From assembly GCA_023807065.1 (NCBI GenBank), contig JAJJLU010004413.1, positions 1-13,381 on the forward strand: a DNA stretch of 13,381 nt. The letters run 5' to 3'. Source of the stretch: Isotricha intestinalis. Lineage: Eukaryota > Ciliophora > Litostomatea > Vestibuliferida > Isotrichidae. The position numbers were made by a program, and so were the translations under genes. Of the stretch, positions 1 through 7,816 are shown in pieces; positions within the stretch are counted from its first letter, which is position 1, and each line of letters opens with the position of its first letter. The notes below the pieces were generated by a model. The model was not told the origin of the DNA. It saw only the letters and a list, made by a program, of their open reading frames with translations, and did no database searches.

Positions 1-1
1 A

Positions 2-193
2 GCAGCAACTAAAGACACAAAATATAAATTAATTGCTAAATCAACTGTTACTTATAAAGGAAATGATAATTTTGGAACAGTTACTGTAGATGGAACTGAA
101 GTAACTGCCACTGAAGATACTTCTTCTCCCACTTCGCCTGAGAATAATTCTTTTTATTTGAAAATCTCTTCATTTTTCACATTTTGTTGTTAA
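2..193 (+). CDS. 3' end of a Ser/Thr-rich, probably cell-surface protein (partial)
   Basis: The frame is open from base 2 of the window to a TAA at 191-193, giving 63 residues of a protein whose 5' end lies outside the window. It is much richer in G and C than the surrounding DNA, with codons such as ccc, tcg and gcc, as expected for real coding sequence. The visible part contains a Gly/Thr/Val-rich stretch (GTVTVDGTEVTATEDT), then a Ser/Thr/Pro segment (TSSPTSPENN), then a short hydrophobic end, FYLKISSFFTFCC. That order resembles the C-terminus of secreted or GPI-anchored protist surface proteins, but the hydrophobic end is short, so anchoring is only an inference. The last 24 bases overlap the 3' end of the small secreted-protein gene on the other strand. 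I do not recognise a named family. Confidence 0.6.
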   Translation, partial: AATKDTKYKLIAKSTVTYKGNDNFGTVTVDGTEVTATEDTSSPTSPENNSFYLKISSFFTFCC

Positions 194-346
194 AACATTT
201 GCTATAGCTTCACATTTTGCTACTACTGCATCTACCCATTGACATGTACTGTCAGATGAACATTCTGAACTACCTTTCCCTGCACACGCATTTAATGCAT
301 TTATTATTAATGAAAAATATAAAATAGTTTGCAAAAAAATTTTCAT
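170..346 (-). CDS. small secreted cysteine-rich protein, 58 residues
   Basis: On the minus strand an ATG at 346-344 opens a 58-codon frame that stops at TGA (172-170). Residues 1-20 (MKIFLQTILYFSLIINALNA) form a textbook signal peptide with a likely cleavage site after ALNA. The mature part has five cysteines, at residues 21, 29, 35, 45 and 56, and a CQWVDAVVAKCEAIANVL core, typical of small disulfide-bonded secreted proteins. It converges with, and overlaps by 24 bases, the plus-strand partial gene. An alternative is that a donor near the end (gtgaaaa) joins to ttctcag and continues the frame antisense to the partial gene; I disfavour this because that continuation looks like an antisense reading. 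Family and function are unknown. Confidence 0.6.
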   Translation of the reverse strand: MKIFLQTILYFSLIINALNACAGKGSSECSSDSTCQWVDAVVAKCEAIANVLTTKCEK

Positions 347-409
347 GTTTTCTTATTTTTCAATTTTTATTTTTTTGATATATATTAGAATATTAATTGT
401 TCGGTTATT

Positions 410-1156
410 GTGGTTTTAATAATATTTATAATATTAATATTTATAGGCATTTTTATTTTTTTAATATTTGGTTATATTTATGTTACATTTTTTTCTGCTA
501 AAAGCAAAGATATATCTAATAAATTTAAAAAGATAAAACAAATTGATGAATATTTATTTAAAAAATACAATAAAATAATTCCATATTGTGAAATTGATTA
601 TTTTTATATAAATCAAATAAGTAAAAGATTACCTTGTGTTTATAAATATAATAATCAATCAACTTCACAATATAATATTTATATTCAGACAATTGAAAAT
701 CATTTAAATGAAATAATTTCAGTTAAAGAAATAGGTTTTGTTTATTTTTTAGATAAATTTATGAAATTTTTTCAATTTGATATTATTAATAAAAATAACA
801 ATTATTTTGATTTACCTAAAGCAGATAACTTTGGAAAAGTTTTTATAAATTTAAACCAAGAAAAGATTAAGTTTGGATTAAGTCCTTTGTCTCAATTTAA
901 TGAATTAAATGCTTATATAAATGAAACTTATAAAGATTTTAATACTTATAATTCAAAATATGAAATTATTGATTCAAATATAAATGATTTAATTAGTTTT
1001 GAATATGAATTAGAAAAAGGTGATTTATTATATGTTCCTTCTTTTTATTTTATTCAAATTAAAAACATTAATAAAAATTTATTAATATATCAATATAAAG
1101 ATAGTAATAAAATACAAGAATGCACTTTTAAATCTTTATTTAGTTATAAACAATAA
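410..1156 (+). CDS. membrane-anchored cupin/JmjC-like protein, start unresolved
   Basis: The frame is open from base 389 to the TAA at 1154-1156. The N-terminus is a hydrophobic segment of about 25 residues (IIFIILIFIGIFIFLIFGYIY), a single membrane anchor. The soluble part that follows ends with GDLLYVPSFYFIQIKN about 35 residues from the C-terminus. This matches the late strand pair of cupin/JmjC-like domains, usually GDxLYIPSxWxHxV. The histidine expected there is missing (YFIQ), so iron-dependent hydroxylase activity is doubtful and the fold may serve another role. All Gln codons are CAA. There is no in-frame ATG between the stop at 386-388 and the hydrophobic segment; position 410 is GTG. 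The true start is probably on an upstream exon, and tatattag at 381-388 is a phase-0 acceptor candidate, but I found no matching donor. Confidence 0.7.
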   Translation: MVLIIFIILIFIGIFIFLIFGYIYVTFFSAKSKDISNKFKKIKQIDEYLFKKYNKIIPYCEIDYFYINQISKRLPCVYKYNNQSTSQYNIYIQTIENHLNEIISVKEIGFVYFLDKFMKFFQFDIINKNNNYFDLPKADNFGKVFINLNQEKIKFGLSPLSQFNELNAYINETYKDFNTYNSKYEIIDSNINDLISFEYELEKGDLLYVPSFYFIQIKNINKNLLIYQYKDSNKIQECTFKSLFSYKQ

Positions 1157-1457
1157 TATTTATATTTTAAAGAGATTTTCACAAGTAATTATTAAATATT
1201 TTAATTAATTATTTTGGTTAAAAAATTAATATTTTTATTAATAAAATGTTAATATATTAAAATACATTGAAAAATTTAATTTAGATGAATTAAAGTACTT
1301 GTTTTTGAGATAATAATCTTATAGAATAAAAATAATAGTTATAATATATTTATAAAAATTATTAATTATATTATAAAAAATTATTATCATTTTCTATTAT
1401 ATATTATATATTCTATAAATGAATATTGGGAAAAATAAAATGTAATTTCATTTTTAG
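1157..1457. other. AT-rich spacer, no gene seen
   Basis: This 301-base stretch is almost pure A and T. It has short palindromic AT runs (for example around 1320-1420), no sustained open frame on either strand, and no regular AG-NNN-GT pattern. I see nothing supportable in it apart from the 3' flank of the upstream gene. Confidence 0.5.
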
Positions 1458-1616
1458 GTAAATTCCAATGATTATAATTCGATTGAGTATATAAAAAAGA
1501 AAAAATGGAATAATAATGAATTTAAAGGAATCAAAAATTTTGTTAAAATAAAAAAATGGTTTTAAACTTATTTATTTAGTTTAAATGATATTATTGACAT
1601 TGATGTGAAAAAATGA
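1458..1616 (+). pseudogene. decayed coding fragment, family unknown
   Basis: One frame reads like protein for about 50 codons (NDYNSIEYIKKKKW, then NEFKGIKNFVKIKKWF). It is broken by a TAA at about 1566 and runs on in the same frame as TYLFSLNDIIDIDVKK to a TGA at 1614-1616. Codon choice resembles the intact genes (gaa, aaa, aat), and the sequence between the stops is not low-complexity. It has no usable start codon. It lies directly upstream of the ARF-like pseudogene, so this may be one decaying segment. I do not recognise the family. It could still be a chance open frame in A-rich DNA. Confidence 0.3.
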
Positions 1617-1638
1617 ATTAATAAAAAGAATATAATCA

Positions 1639-2101
1639 AAATATAGAAAAAGAAAATTATTTGAGAATATCATTTTTTAAAAAGAAATGGGGTTCTTTTT
1701 TGAAAGTAATGAGAATATATTTATTATAATATATAATAAATTAACAAAAGGAGATATAATAAAAACAATTCATACAATAAGATTATTGTTTAAATTTTAA
1801 ATCTAAAGGATTGCATATTCAATTTTTGGAAAGAAATAATCAAAAATAAAATAGAGTTCTTTGGAGAAATTATCAAATTATTTTTGATATAAATTCAAAT
1901 AATAAAAAAACATTTATAAAACTCACTGAACACTTAAGATATATTAAATGCATTATTTTAGTTATATCAAATAAGTAAGATTTAAAAGAGGAAATTAAAT
2001 TTCTAAAAAAAGAAGATAGTTTGTAAAAGAGGTAGATTCTTTTTCTTTGAGAAGATTTGAAAGATGGGTTAAATTGGTTAACTAAGGGTTTAGTGAAATG
2101 A
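1639..2101 (+). pseudogene. ARF-family small GTPase pseudogene
   Basis: Two frames joined by a frameshift near 1795 follow the ARF GTPase order. KLFENIIF then KEM (1654-1689) matches the N-terminal helix and first strand. IIIYNKLTKGDIIKTIHTI (about 1726-1780) matches the ILYKLKLGEIVTTIPTI region around switch I. NRVLWRNY (about 1852-1875) matches the IRPLWRHY of switch II, followed by IIFDINSNN like IFVVDSND. ILVISNK-stop-DL (about 1956-1983) is the NKQD nucleotide-binding motif with the Gln codon CAA changed to TAA. EDLKDGLNWLTKGL (2051-2092) matches the C-terminal helix GDGLYEGLDWLSNQL, ending in TGA at 2099-2101. The P-loop GxxxxGKT is gone, and there are at least five in-frame stops, including a TGA at 2048. 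It is clearly non-functional. ARFs normally control vesicle budding. The 5' limit is approximate. Confidence 0.75.
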
Positions 2102-2505
2102 GTAAATTATTTAAATTTTTATTTTTTTATTATTTAAAATGAATTTTTGTTTTTTTTTCCTACACTAATATGAACAATTATTGAATTTGAATATGTATTG
2201 ATTGAAGATAATATGATTTTAAATAAGAAAATTTTCTTTTATTTTTTCTTCAACATTTAAATTTAATTTTCATTGGAAATTAAAATATAAAATATCAAAA
2301 ATATTTTTGAGTGAAAATTTAAAATGTAAATTAGTTTAAATTATCAATTAAACATGTTAAATCTTACTTAAAATTAAAAATATATTTATCTTAAATGTGA
2401 TAGAAAATTTTATTTAATCTTATATTAAAAAATGAGTATTTCTTTTTTATTGATTTTTTTTAACTAATATATAAAATTTACCAACTAAATTAAATAAAAT
2501 AGAAA
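2102..2505. other. AT-rich intergenic region upstream of the multi-pass protein
   Basis: About 400 bases of nearly pure A/T lie between the ARF-like pseudogene and the ATG at 2506. Stops are dense in all frames, and there is no recognisable RNA gene or spliced-array pattern. It presumably holds the promoter of the downstream gene, but I see no element I can name. Confidence 0.5.
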
Positions 2506-3669
2506 ATGTCATTAATTTCTTTAGGTTCAAGAATATCAAATAAAATATTCCTACCTATATTATGTTCAATATCTTTCAATATATTTTATTTTTTTCCTTA
2601 TCAAAAAACTGATTTTAAATATCAATTATTTATTATTATTCCTTTTTCTCAATTATTTCTTGGAATAATAAATATTATACGTATCAAAAGAAGTAAAAAG
2701 GTGTTATTTAAAAAAAATAGGAAGTATAAAAATCAAACAAAATTAAAAAATTGGAAAAAAATTATGTTCCTTTCTTTAATTATTTCTATTCTTTCTTTAA
2801 TAACTCTTTTATTTGATATTTTCTTTAACGAAATAATATGTGAAAAAGATAATTATTATTTTCAAGATTATATTGATTATGGATATTTAGGAATTATTAT
2901 ATTAACATTTATCTATTATATAAGGGGAAACAAACTATTAGGAACACATCAAAAGATATCAATTATTTTATCTATTATAATATTAATAATTCAAAATATA
3001 ATTTGTTATTTAAATTATAATTCATTTGAATTTTCAAAATCATTAAATTTATTGATTTTAATTTCTTTAAAATCAATCAAAGAATTTTTAATTAATTACC
3101 AAATGATAACATTAAATCTTTCTCAATATGCTCTTCTTTTTATTAATGGAATATTACATTTAATATATTTTCTTATTTTAACAGTAATATTATTAATCAT
3201 TGATTTGCATTTTTTTAATTATTTTTTTGAATATAATAATTATCTAAAAGATATCCCTTTAATTATAATTTCAGTAATCCTTTATTCCTTATTTTTAGTT
3301 TTTAACATAAATATTAATTATTATATATCTCCAATTAGTTGTATGAGTATTTATATTATTCATTATTTTTTTAATATTATTTCTCTTATATTTTTTTACG
3401 AAAAAGTATTTTTTATGTCTGATAAAATATATATTCTAGTTATTTTTTTATCTATGATTATTGTTATTTTCACTTTAATTCAAAATGAAATAATAGTTTT
3501 AAATTTTTGGGGATTGAATATTGATACAATGGAAAAAATTGATGAAAGAGGAGATTTAGAAGTTTTAGAGAGTAATAAAATAATAAAAGAAAGTTTAATT
3601 TCTTCATTCGATAATTATTCAATTTCAAATAATCCATCTTTAAATGATAGTCAATTAAATTTAAATTAA
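2506..3669 (+). CDS. multi-pass membrane protein, possibly drug/metabolite-transporter-like
   Basis: The gene has a clear ATG start and a TAA stop at 3667-3669, encoding 387 residues in a single exon. I count eight to ten hydrophobic helices, at about residues 10-30, 42-58, 86-108, 124-140, 150-170, 180-195, 205-240, 250-272, 275-300 and 305-330. A Lys/Arg-rich loop (RIKRSKKVLFKKNRKYKNQ) lies after the second. The soluble Ser/Asn-rich C-terminus follows the segment NEIIVLNFWGLNIDTMEKI. The length, the helix count and a charged motif straight after the last helix resemble the ten-helix drug/metabolite transporter superfamily and related protist membrane proteins I have seen described as hypothetical. 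Substrate and location are unknown. Gln is always CAA. There is no sign of micro-introns in this gene, which makes their density in the downstream genes more striking. Confidence 0.75.
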   Translation: MSLISLGSRISNKIFLPILCSISFNIFYFFPYQKTDFKYQLFIIIPFSQLFLGIINIIRIKRSKKVLFKKNRKYKNQTKLKNWKKIMFLSLIISILSLITLLFDIFFNEIICEKDNYYFQDYIDYGYLGIIILTFIYYIRGNKLLGTHQKISIILSIIILIIQNIICYLNYNSFEFSKSLNLLILISLKSIKEFLINYQMITLNLSQYALLFINGILHLIYFLILTVILLIIDLHFFNYFFEYNNYLKDIPLIIISVILYSLFLVFNININYYISPISCMSIYIIHYFFNIISLIFFYEKVFFMSDKIYILVIFLSMIIVIFTLIQNEIIVLNFWGLNIDTMEKIDERGDLEVLESNKIIKESLISSFDNYSISNNPSLNDSQLNLN

Positions 3670-3939
3670 TAATTAAAAAAATTATATAATACAAATATAA
3701 ATTGGAATTAAAATTATAATTTTAAACTTTTACTATTTAATAAAAGGAAGATAATAACATTTGACTATATTAAAAAAAGAATTTCCAAAAGATGAATAGT
3801 ATTTTAATTTAATTTGATTATATCTTTATGTTAATTTATACCTCATTCTTTTATGTTTTATGATATTAATTTTTAAATTAACTCTCTAAATTAAAATATA
3901 AAAAGTTTATTTTCTAATTTTTGTACAATTTTTAATTAT

Positions 3940-4079
3940 TTCTTAGATTGTGAGTGGCAGTATATTTTGGTAAAATTTATAATTTTAATATCACATTTTC
4001 ATAAATTATGTATTTAATGAATTTCTTAATTAATTTTATTTTACTATCTATTATTCTAATTATTTTTACAATCTAAGAA
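3940..4079. repeat. inverted repeat, 12-base arms 116 bases apart
   Basis: TTCTTAGATTGT at 3940-3951 is the exact reverse complement of ACAATCTAAGAA at 4068-4079. Similarity continues outward (ATTATT on both sides) with one extra T. The arms hold more G and C than their surroundings, so chance is less likely than for pure A/T repeats. This could be the ends of a small non-autonomous element or a long hairpin in a transcript. No target-site duplication is obvious. Confidence 0.45.
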
Positions 4080-4199
4080 TAATATCCTCAATCTATTTAA
4101 AAACAAATTATTTTACTAATAAAAAAATGACAAATCTTTATTTGCAAAATTATCTTTTACAATAATTTTTTATTTTTAAACCTAAAATATCATTTAAAA

Positions 4200-4220
4200 T
4201 TCTTAAAAAATTTTTAAGAA
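4200..4220. repeat. short perfect palindrome
   Basis: TTCTTAAAAA at 4200-4209 and TTTTTAAGAA at 4211-4220 are perfect reverse complements around a single A. It is A/T-dominated, so chance is plausible in this DNA. No function is implied. Confidence 0.4.
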
Positions 4221-4521
4221 AAAAAATTTAAATTAATTGCTATTTGATTTTGTTTTTATATAAAAAATAAAAATACGAGATTTATTTATAAATAATTGTT
4301 TTAACATAATTATTTTTCAAAAATAATGGAAACATAAGTATTTATAATAGAATAATATTATATCTTTAATAATTTTAAAATTTGAAAGTCAAATTAAATA
4401 AATAAATAAAAATTTTAAAAAAGAAAATCACTATTTTTAAATTTAAAAGTTCAGTTTTATAATATAAAATAAAAATTGAAATGAATAAATCTCAATAAAA
4501 TTTTCAGTTAAATATAATTAA

Positions 4522-6856
4522 ATGGCCACCCAAAATTTAATATGGATAGAACCAAACATTGAGAGTGAAGATTACCAAGAATACGTACAAGAACTTGAAT
4601 CAATTAAAAATAAAAAAACCTTTACAGAAGTTGAAAAAGGAATTGATGAAATTTTCAAAATTAAATTTGAAGATACAATCATTATAATAGGAGGAGAGAT
4701 TATGGATGAATTTTTTCCTGATTTTTCAAATAAAATTGATCAATTACATGTTGTGCCTAAACTAATGATTTTTTCAGGAGAAGAAAAAAAAAAGGAAATT
4801 CTTAAAAATAAGAAAAAATATCAAAGTTATCCATTTTTTAATATAAATTTTGTTTTTGATGATTTTTCAAATGTTAAAAATGAAGTCTTAAAGGATGATG
4901 TTTCAGATTATTTTTTAAATGATTCAAGATTCTCTTTTGAATTTGTAGAAAGTGAGGAACAACTTGCAATTCTTGTGAATTATTATAAAATTATTGTATT
5001 AGCACCTCCACCTCAAGAAAAGATTAGAAAATTTAATCAATTTCTTTATGAAAAATTTAAAACAAAAGTAGTTAGTATTTTTAAATTGTTGAGAAATACT
5101 TTTGTTAATAATATTCCTCCAAAATTATTGATTAAATATTGGTTAAGATTATATTCTATCCCAGATTTTTCAAAATTAATGAATGACAATTTACAAAAAG
5201 GAACTTCAAATGAATTTGGAATTTATTCTCAATTATTATATATTGGATTATATAAAAATTTAATTCAACCTTATATAAATACAAAATTATATAGAGGAGG
5301 AATAATAACGAAAGATGAGTTAAAAAAAATTAAGAGTTTTAAAAAAAGAAAAGATGATTTTCATGGATATACTTGTTATACAAAAATATTTATTTCATTT
5401 ACTACTGAAAAAGATATTGCTTTAGATTTTATAAATCAAAATAAAGATAAACTTAAATTTAATGAAAAATTAGTTCTTTTTGAAATAGAAGAAGGAAATG
5501 AAAAAATGGATAAAGAAAGTGCAACAAATACAAATATTGAAGAATATTCATTAAACCCTGAAAATAAAGAGATTTTATTTTTTCCTTATTCTTGTTTTGA
5601 AATAACAGAAATTTCAAATGATGATGAAGCATATACTAATATTAAATTACAATATTTTGGAAAATATAAGGATCAAGTGCCGGAAGATATTAATGAAATG
5701 ACAAATATTCCAGAAACTCAATTTGTAAAAGACTTTTTATCAAGTCAAGTATGTTCAGAAGAAGGATTAGAAGAATTAGTTGAAGAAAATCCAAAAATTT
5801 TTACATTTGATCATAATAAATATGTAAAAAAAGAAATATCTGAGGAAGAAACTGATTCTGTAGGTATGAATAATTACATATTGCTTTGATTATAAATTAA
5901 TTTAGTATCCTGAAGTAAAATATTTATTGACTGTAGGTAATTTTATTCAACAATAATATGAATTAAGGAAGTATAAAAAAACATTATTAATGAAAGATAA
6001 AGGAAGTAGATATAAATAATTAAAGTTAGGAAGAGAAAAAAATAAAAAGAAGAAAAAAAGAAGTAAATATGATTAAATTTCATCAATTAAAAAGAAAGTA
6101 ATAACTATATATGAATAAATTCAAGAAAGTAATAAATATATCAATATATTTTAGAAAGTATTTAATATATTTAATTAAAGAAAGTTAATATAGATTTGTA
6201 ATAATTTAAGAAAGTTAAAATGAAATTAATATTTTTATAATAGGGAGCAAATATTATTAATTATTTTTTTATAGCCAGTAAATCTTCATAAAAAATTTTA
6301 GTGGGTAAATAGTTAATTAAATCAGAATGTAAATATTATAATTTGATTCAATAGTATGTGATTATATAATAATAATGATAATAGAATGTATAAAGATTAA
6401 AATAAATTAAACAAAGGAAGTAATTATTATTTTAATTAATTATAGTACGTAATATAATTATATTGGTTATTATAGATGGTAAATAAATATTAAAGTGGTT
6501 AATTGTAGATTGTAATAAATAAAAATATAAATATAATAGAAAGTATTTTAAAATTATTAATTATTGCTCGTAAAAAAATATAATAATAAATTAAGATTGT
6601 TTGAAACAATATTTATATTATTCTAGGATGTAAAATCGAATGTTAATTTATAAAAGAGGGTATAATAAACAGAATAATTTTAGAATGTAATATTATGCAA
6701 TTTATAAAATCATTGATTGTAATTATTATTTTTATTTAGAAAAAATATGTATTTATTATTAATATAATTTTAGGATGTAAAATAAATTAATATATTTTAT
6801 AGGAACAAGTAACAAAATTACTACAGAAATCTAAAGAAATATCTAAAAAAAATTAA
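4522..6856 (+). CDS. mono-ADP-ribosyltransferase-like protein, gene 1, with single-codon-exon tail
   Basis: ART-like enzymes transfer ADP-ribose from NAD+ to proteins. Exon 1 (4522-5859, 446 codons) starts at an ATG in an AAATGG context. Residues 1-130 form a receiver- or Rossmann-like region with hydrophobic strands (NLIWIEP, TIIIIGG, KLMIFSG). Residues 185-250 are the helical part of the ART fold (YWLRLYSIPDFSKLMNDNLQ). R258 in LYRGG, S292 in FISFTT and E350 in NKEILFFP are the R-S-E catalytic triad positions; the first Glu of the usual ExE is Asn348 here. Unspliced, the frame stops at 5889. Spliced through the micro-exons (5906-6776) and a last exon (6803-6856, EQVTKLLQKSKEISKKN then TAA), the protein would be about 505 residues with a Lys/Glu-rich tail. 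It is the tandem paralog of the gene at 7817. The substrate is unknown. The ART assignment is firm; the spliced tail is an inference. Confidence 0.8.
5353..5678 (+). repeat. 326-base segment identical to 8651-8976
   Basis: This piece of ART gene 1, from the codons before HGYTCYTK through the catalytic Ser and Glu to KYKDQ, is base-for-base identical to the same part of gene 2, including silent positions. The flanks on both sides are clearly diverged. It points to recent gene conversion or unequal exchange between the two tandem genes. Confidence 0.85.
5860..6802 (+). other. micro-exon array of ART gene 1: 25 single-codon exons plus 9-, 33- and 9-base exons
   Basis: After a 46-base first intron (5860-5905), short coding blocks alternate with introns that are mostly 21-32 bases and run GTAA..TAG or GTAA..AAG. 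The exons are 5906-5914 (YPE), 5968-5970 (E), 6003-6005 (E), 6030-6062 (EEKKIKRRKKE), then 22 exons of exactly three bases (the first at 6095-6097, the last at 6716-6718), then 6740-6748 (KKY), 6774-6776 (D), and the final exon from 6803. All are in phase 0 and none contains a stop. Part of the decoded product reads GPWNYNEYMIKLIDRNIKKY. Exceptions are two acceptors ending TG (before 6567 and 6716), one GC donor (6247), and a 53-base gap at 5915-5967 split by AG|GT. The repeated pattern is visible directly; that it is spliced is inferred. Confidence 0.8.
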
Positions 6857-7111
6857 TTTTAATACAAGATTTATTTCCTTAAGTGCAAATTAATATGAAG
6901 TTTATAATGAATGATTTAAAATAAATCATAATAAAATAACTAAAATTTTAATTTAAAGAACAATTTATTTTTTTATTTTATTTCTTTTCTTTTACATTTT
7001 TTACTGACTCTTTTTAACATTGATGAAATTTTGCATTAAATTATAAATACACCAAAAACACTGATTAAATCATTACATTGTTTTATTTTTTTGTTTTTTA
7101 TAAATTTCTAG

Positions 7112-7659
7112 AGATTCATTTTTGTGTTTTTAGAAAAAATTTATTGTTTTTTTTTTTCAATTTTATCAATTTGTTTTTCTTTTAATTCTAAATTATTGAT
7201 TGCCATAATTATTTCTAAATCATGTTTTTATATTTTATTTTCAAAATTACAACAAACTAATTCATTTATATATCATTTTGTTTTATTTATTATCTTATTT
7301 ATAGCATTATATTATCAAATTCCTATCTCTTTTTTGGAGAGATATAATTTTATTATCTTCACATGAAAATCATTAATTTAATTTAAAGTTTATTCTATGA
7401 ATTGAATTATTGTGTGTATTTTATCAATTTTAATAAAATCTAAATATTTTGTTTTCACTTCAATATATTTTCTAAAAATAAAAAATCAAAATAAAAAAAA
7501 ACATATAAATTTTTCCCTGATAAAAAATTTTGACTATTTAAATCAACCGTTATTAATCAAATTTTGGTTAAATTTTTCAATTCTTCTTTTGAAGAAATTA
7601 TTGGTGAATATTTAATTAAAAATGATAAAGTTTTTGATATTAATACTTTATATTTATAA
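7112..7659 (+). pseudogene. possible decayed membrane-protein gene
   Basis: Three frame segments look weakly coding. 7112-7366 is very hydrophobic (FLEKIYCFFFSILSICFSF, then HFVLFIILFIALYYQIPISF). 7412-7615 continues with KNFDYLNQPLLIKFWLNF. A shift of one frame near 7575 leads into SSFEEIIGEYLIKNDKVF and stops at 7657-7659. No ATG starts any of them; the first two begin only at GTG codons. Taken together they could be the frameshifted remains of a multi-pass membrane protein with a short soluble end. T-rich DNA gives hydrophobic open frames by chance, so this is tentative. The 255 bases before it (6857-7111) and the 157 after it show nothing I can support. Confidence 0.25.
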
Positions 7660-7816
7660 CCAAAAAAAGAATCATAAACCTTATTTGAGAAAAAATGATT
7701 TTGAGGAGAATAATATTAGAAAAAATATTAAAATCAAATTATAAATTCTTCTCAGAAAAAATATAAAAACTTTATTTAGTTTATTTTTTTTTTTATTATT
7801 GAAACATAAAAAAAAG

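Larger units (their letters stand above)
3670..4521. other. long AT-rich intergenic region upstream of ART gene 1
   Basis: About 850 bases have no supportable gene on either strand. An open frame on the minus strand at 3470-3694 is an antisense shadow of the membrane-protein gene. The region contains two inverted repeats, listed separately. The bases just before the ATG at 4522 are A/T-rich. I see no TATA-like element that stands out from the background. Confidence 0.55.

Noticed and set aside
1639..2101. Functional ARF gene in a genome with TAA/TAG read as Gln
   Set aside because: It needs a frameshift, reads through a TGA and lacks the P-loop; intact neighbours use CAA only.
3470..3694. 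Minus-strand open frame of 74 codons
   Set aside because: It lies antisense to the end of the well-supported membrane-protein gene and has no domain-like sequence, so it is a shadow.
6479..6508. Extra unit AAAG-tgg within this intron
   Set aside because: No GT donor follows tgg (it reads TTAATT). The full 30-base intron is of normal length, so tgg is taken as intron.
5890..6802. Simple low-complexity AT satellite
   Set aside because: Intron sequences vary in length and content, the G-containing core recurs in one orientation only, and decoded triplets avoid stops and keep frame.
7799..7816. TTG-started six-residue extension of ART gene 2
   Set aside because: The ATG at 7817 aligns with the start of the paralog, and the extra residues are only Lys/His from an A-run.
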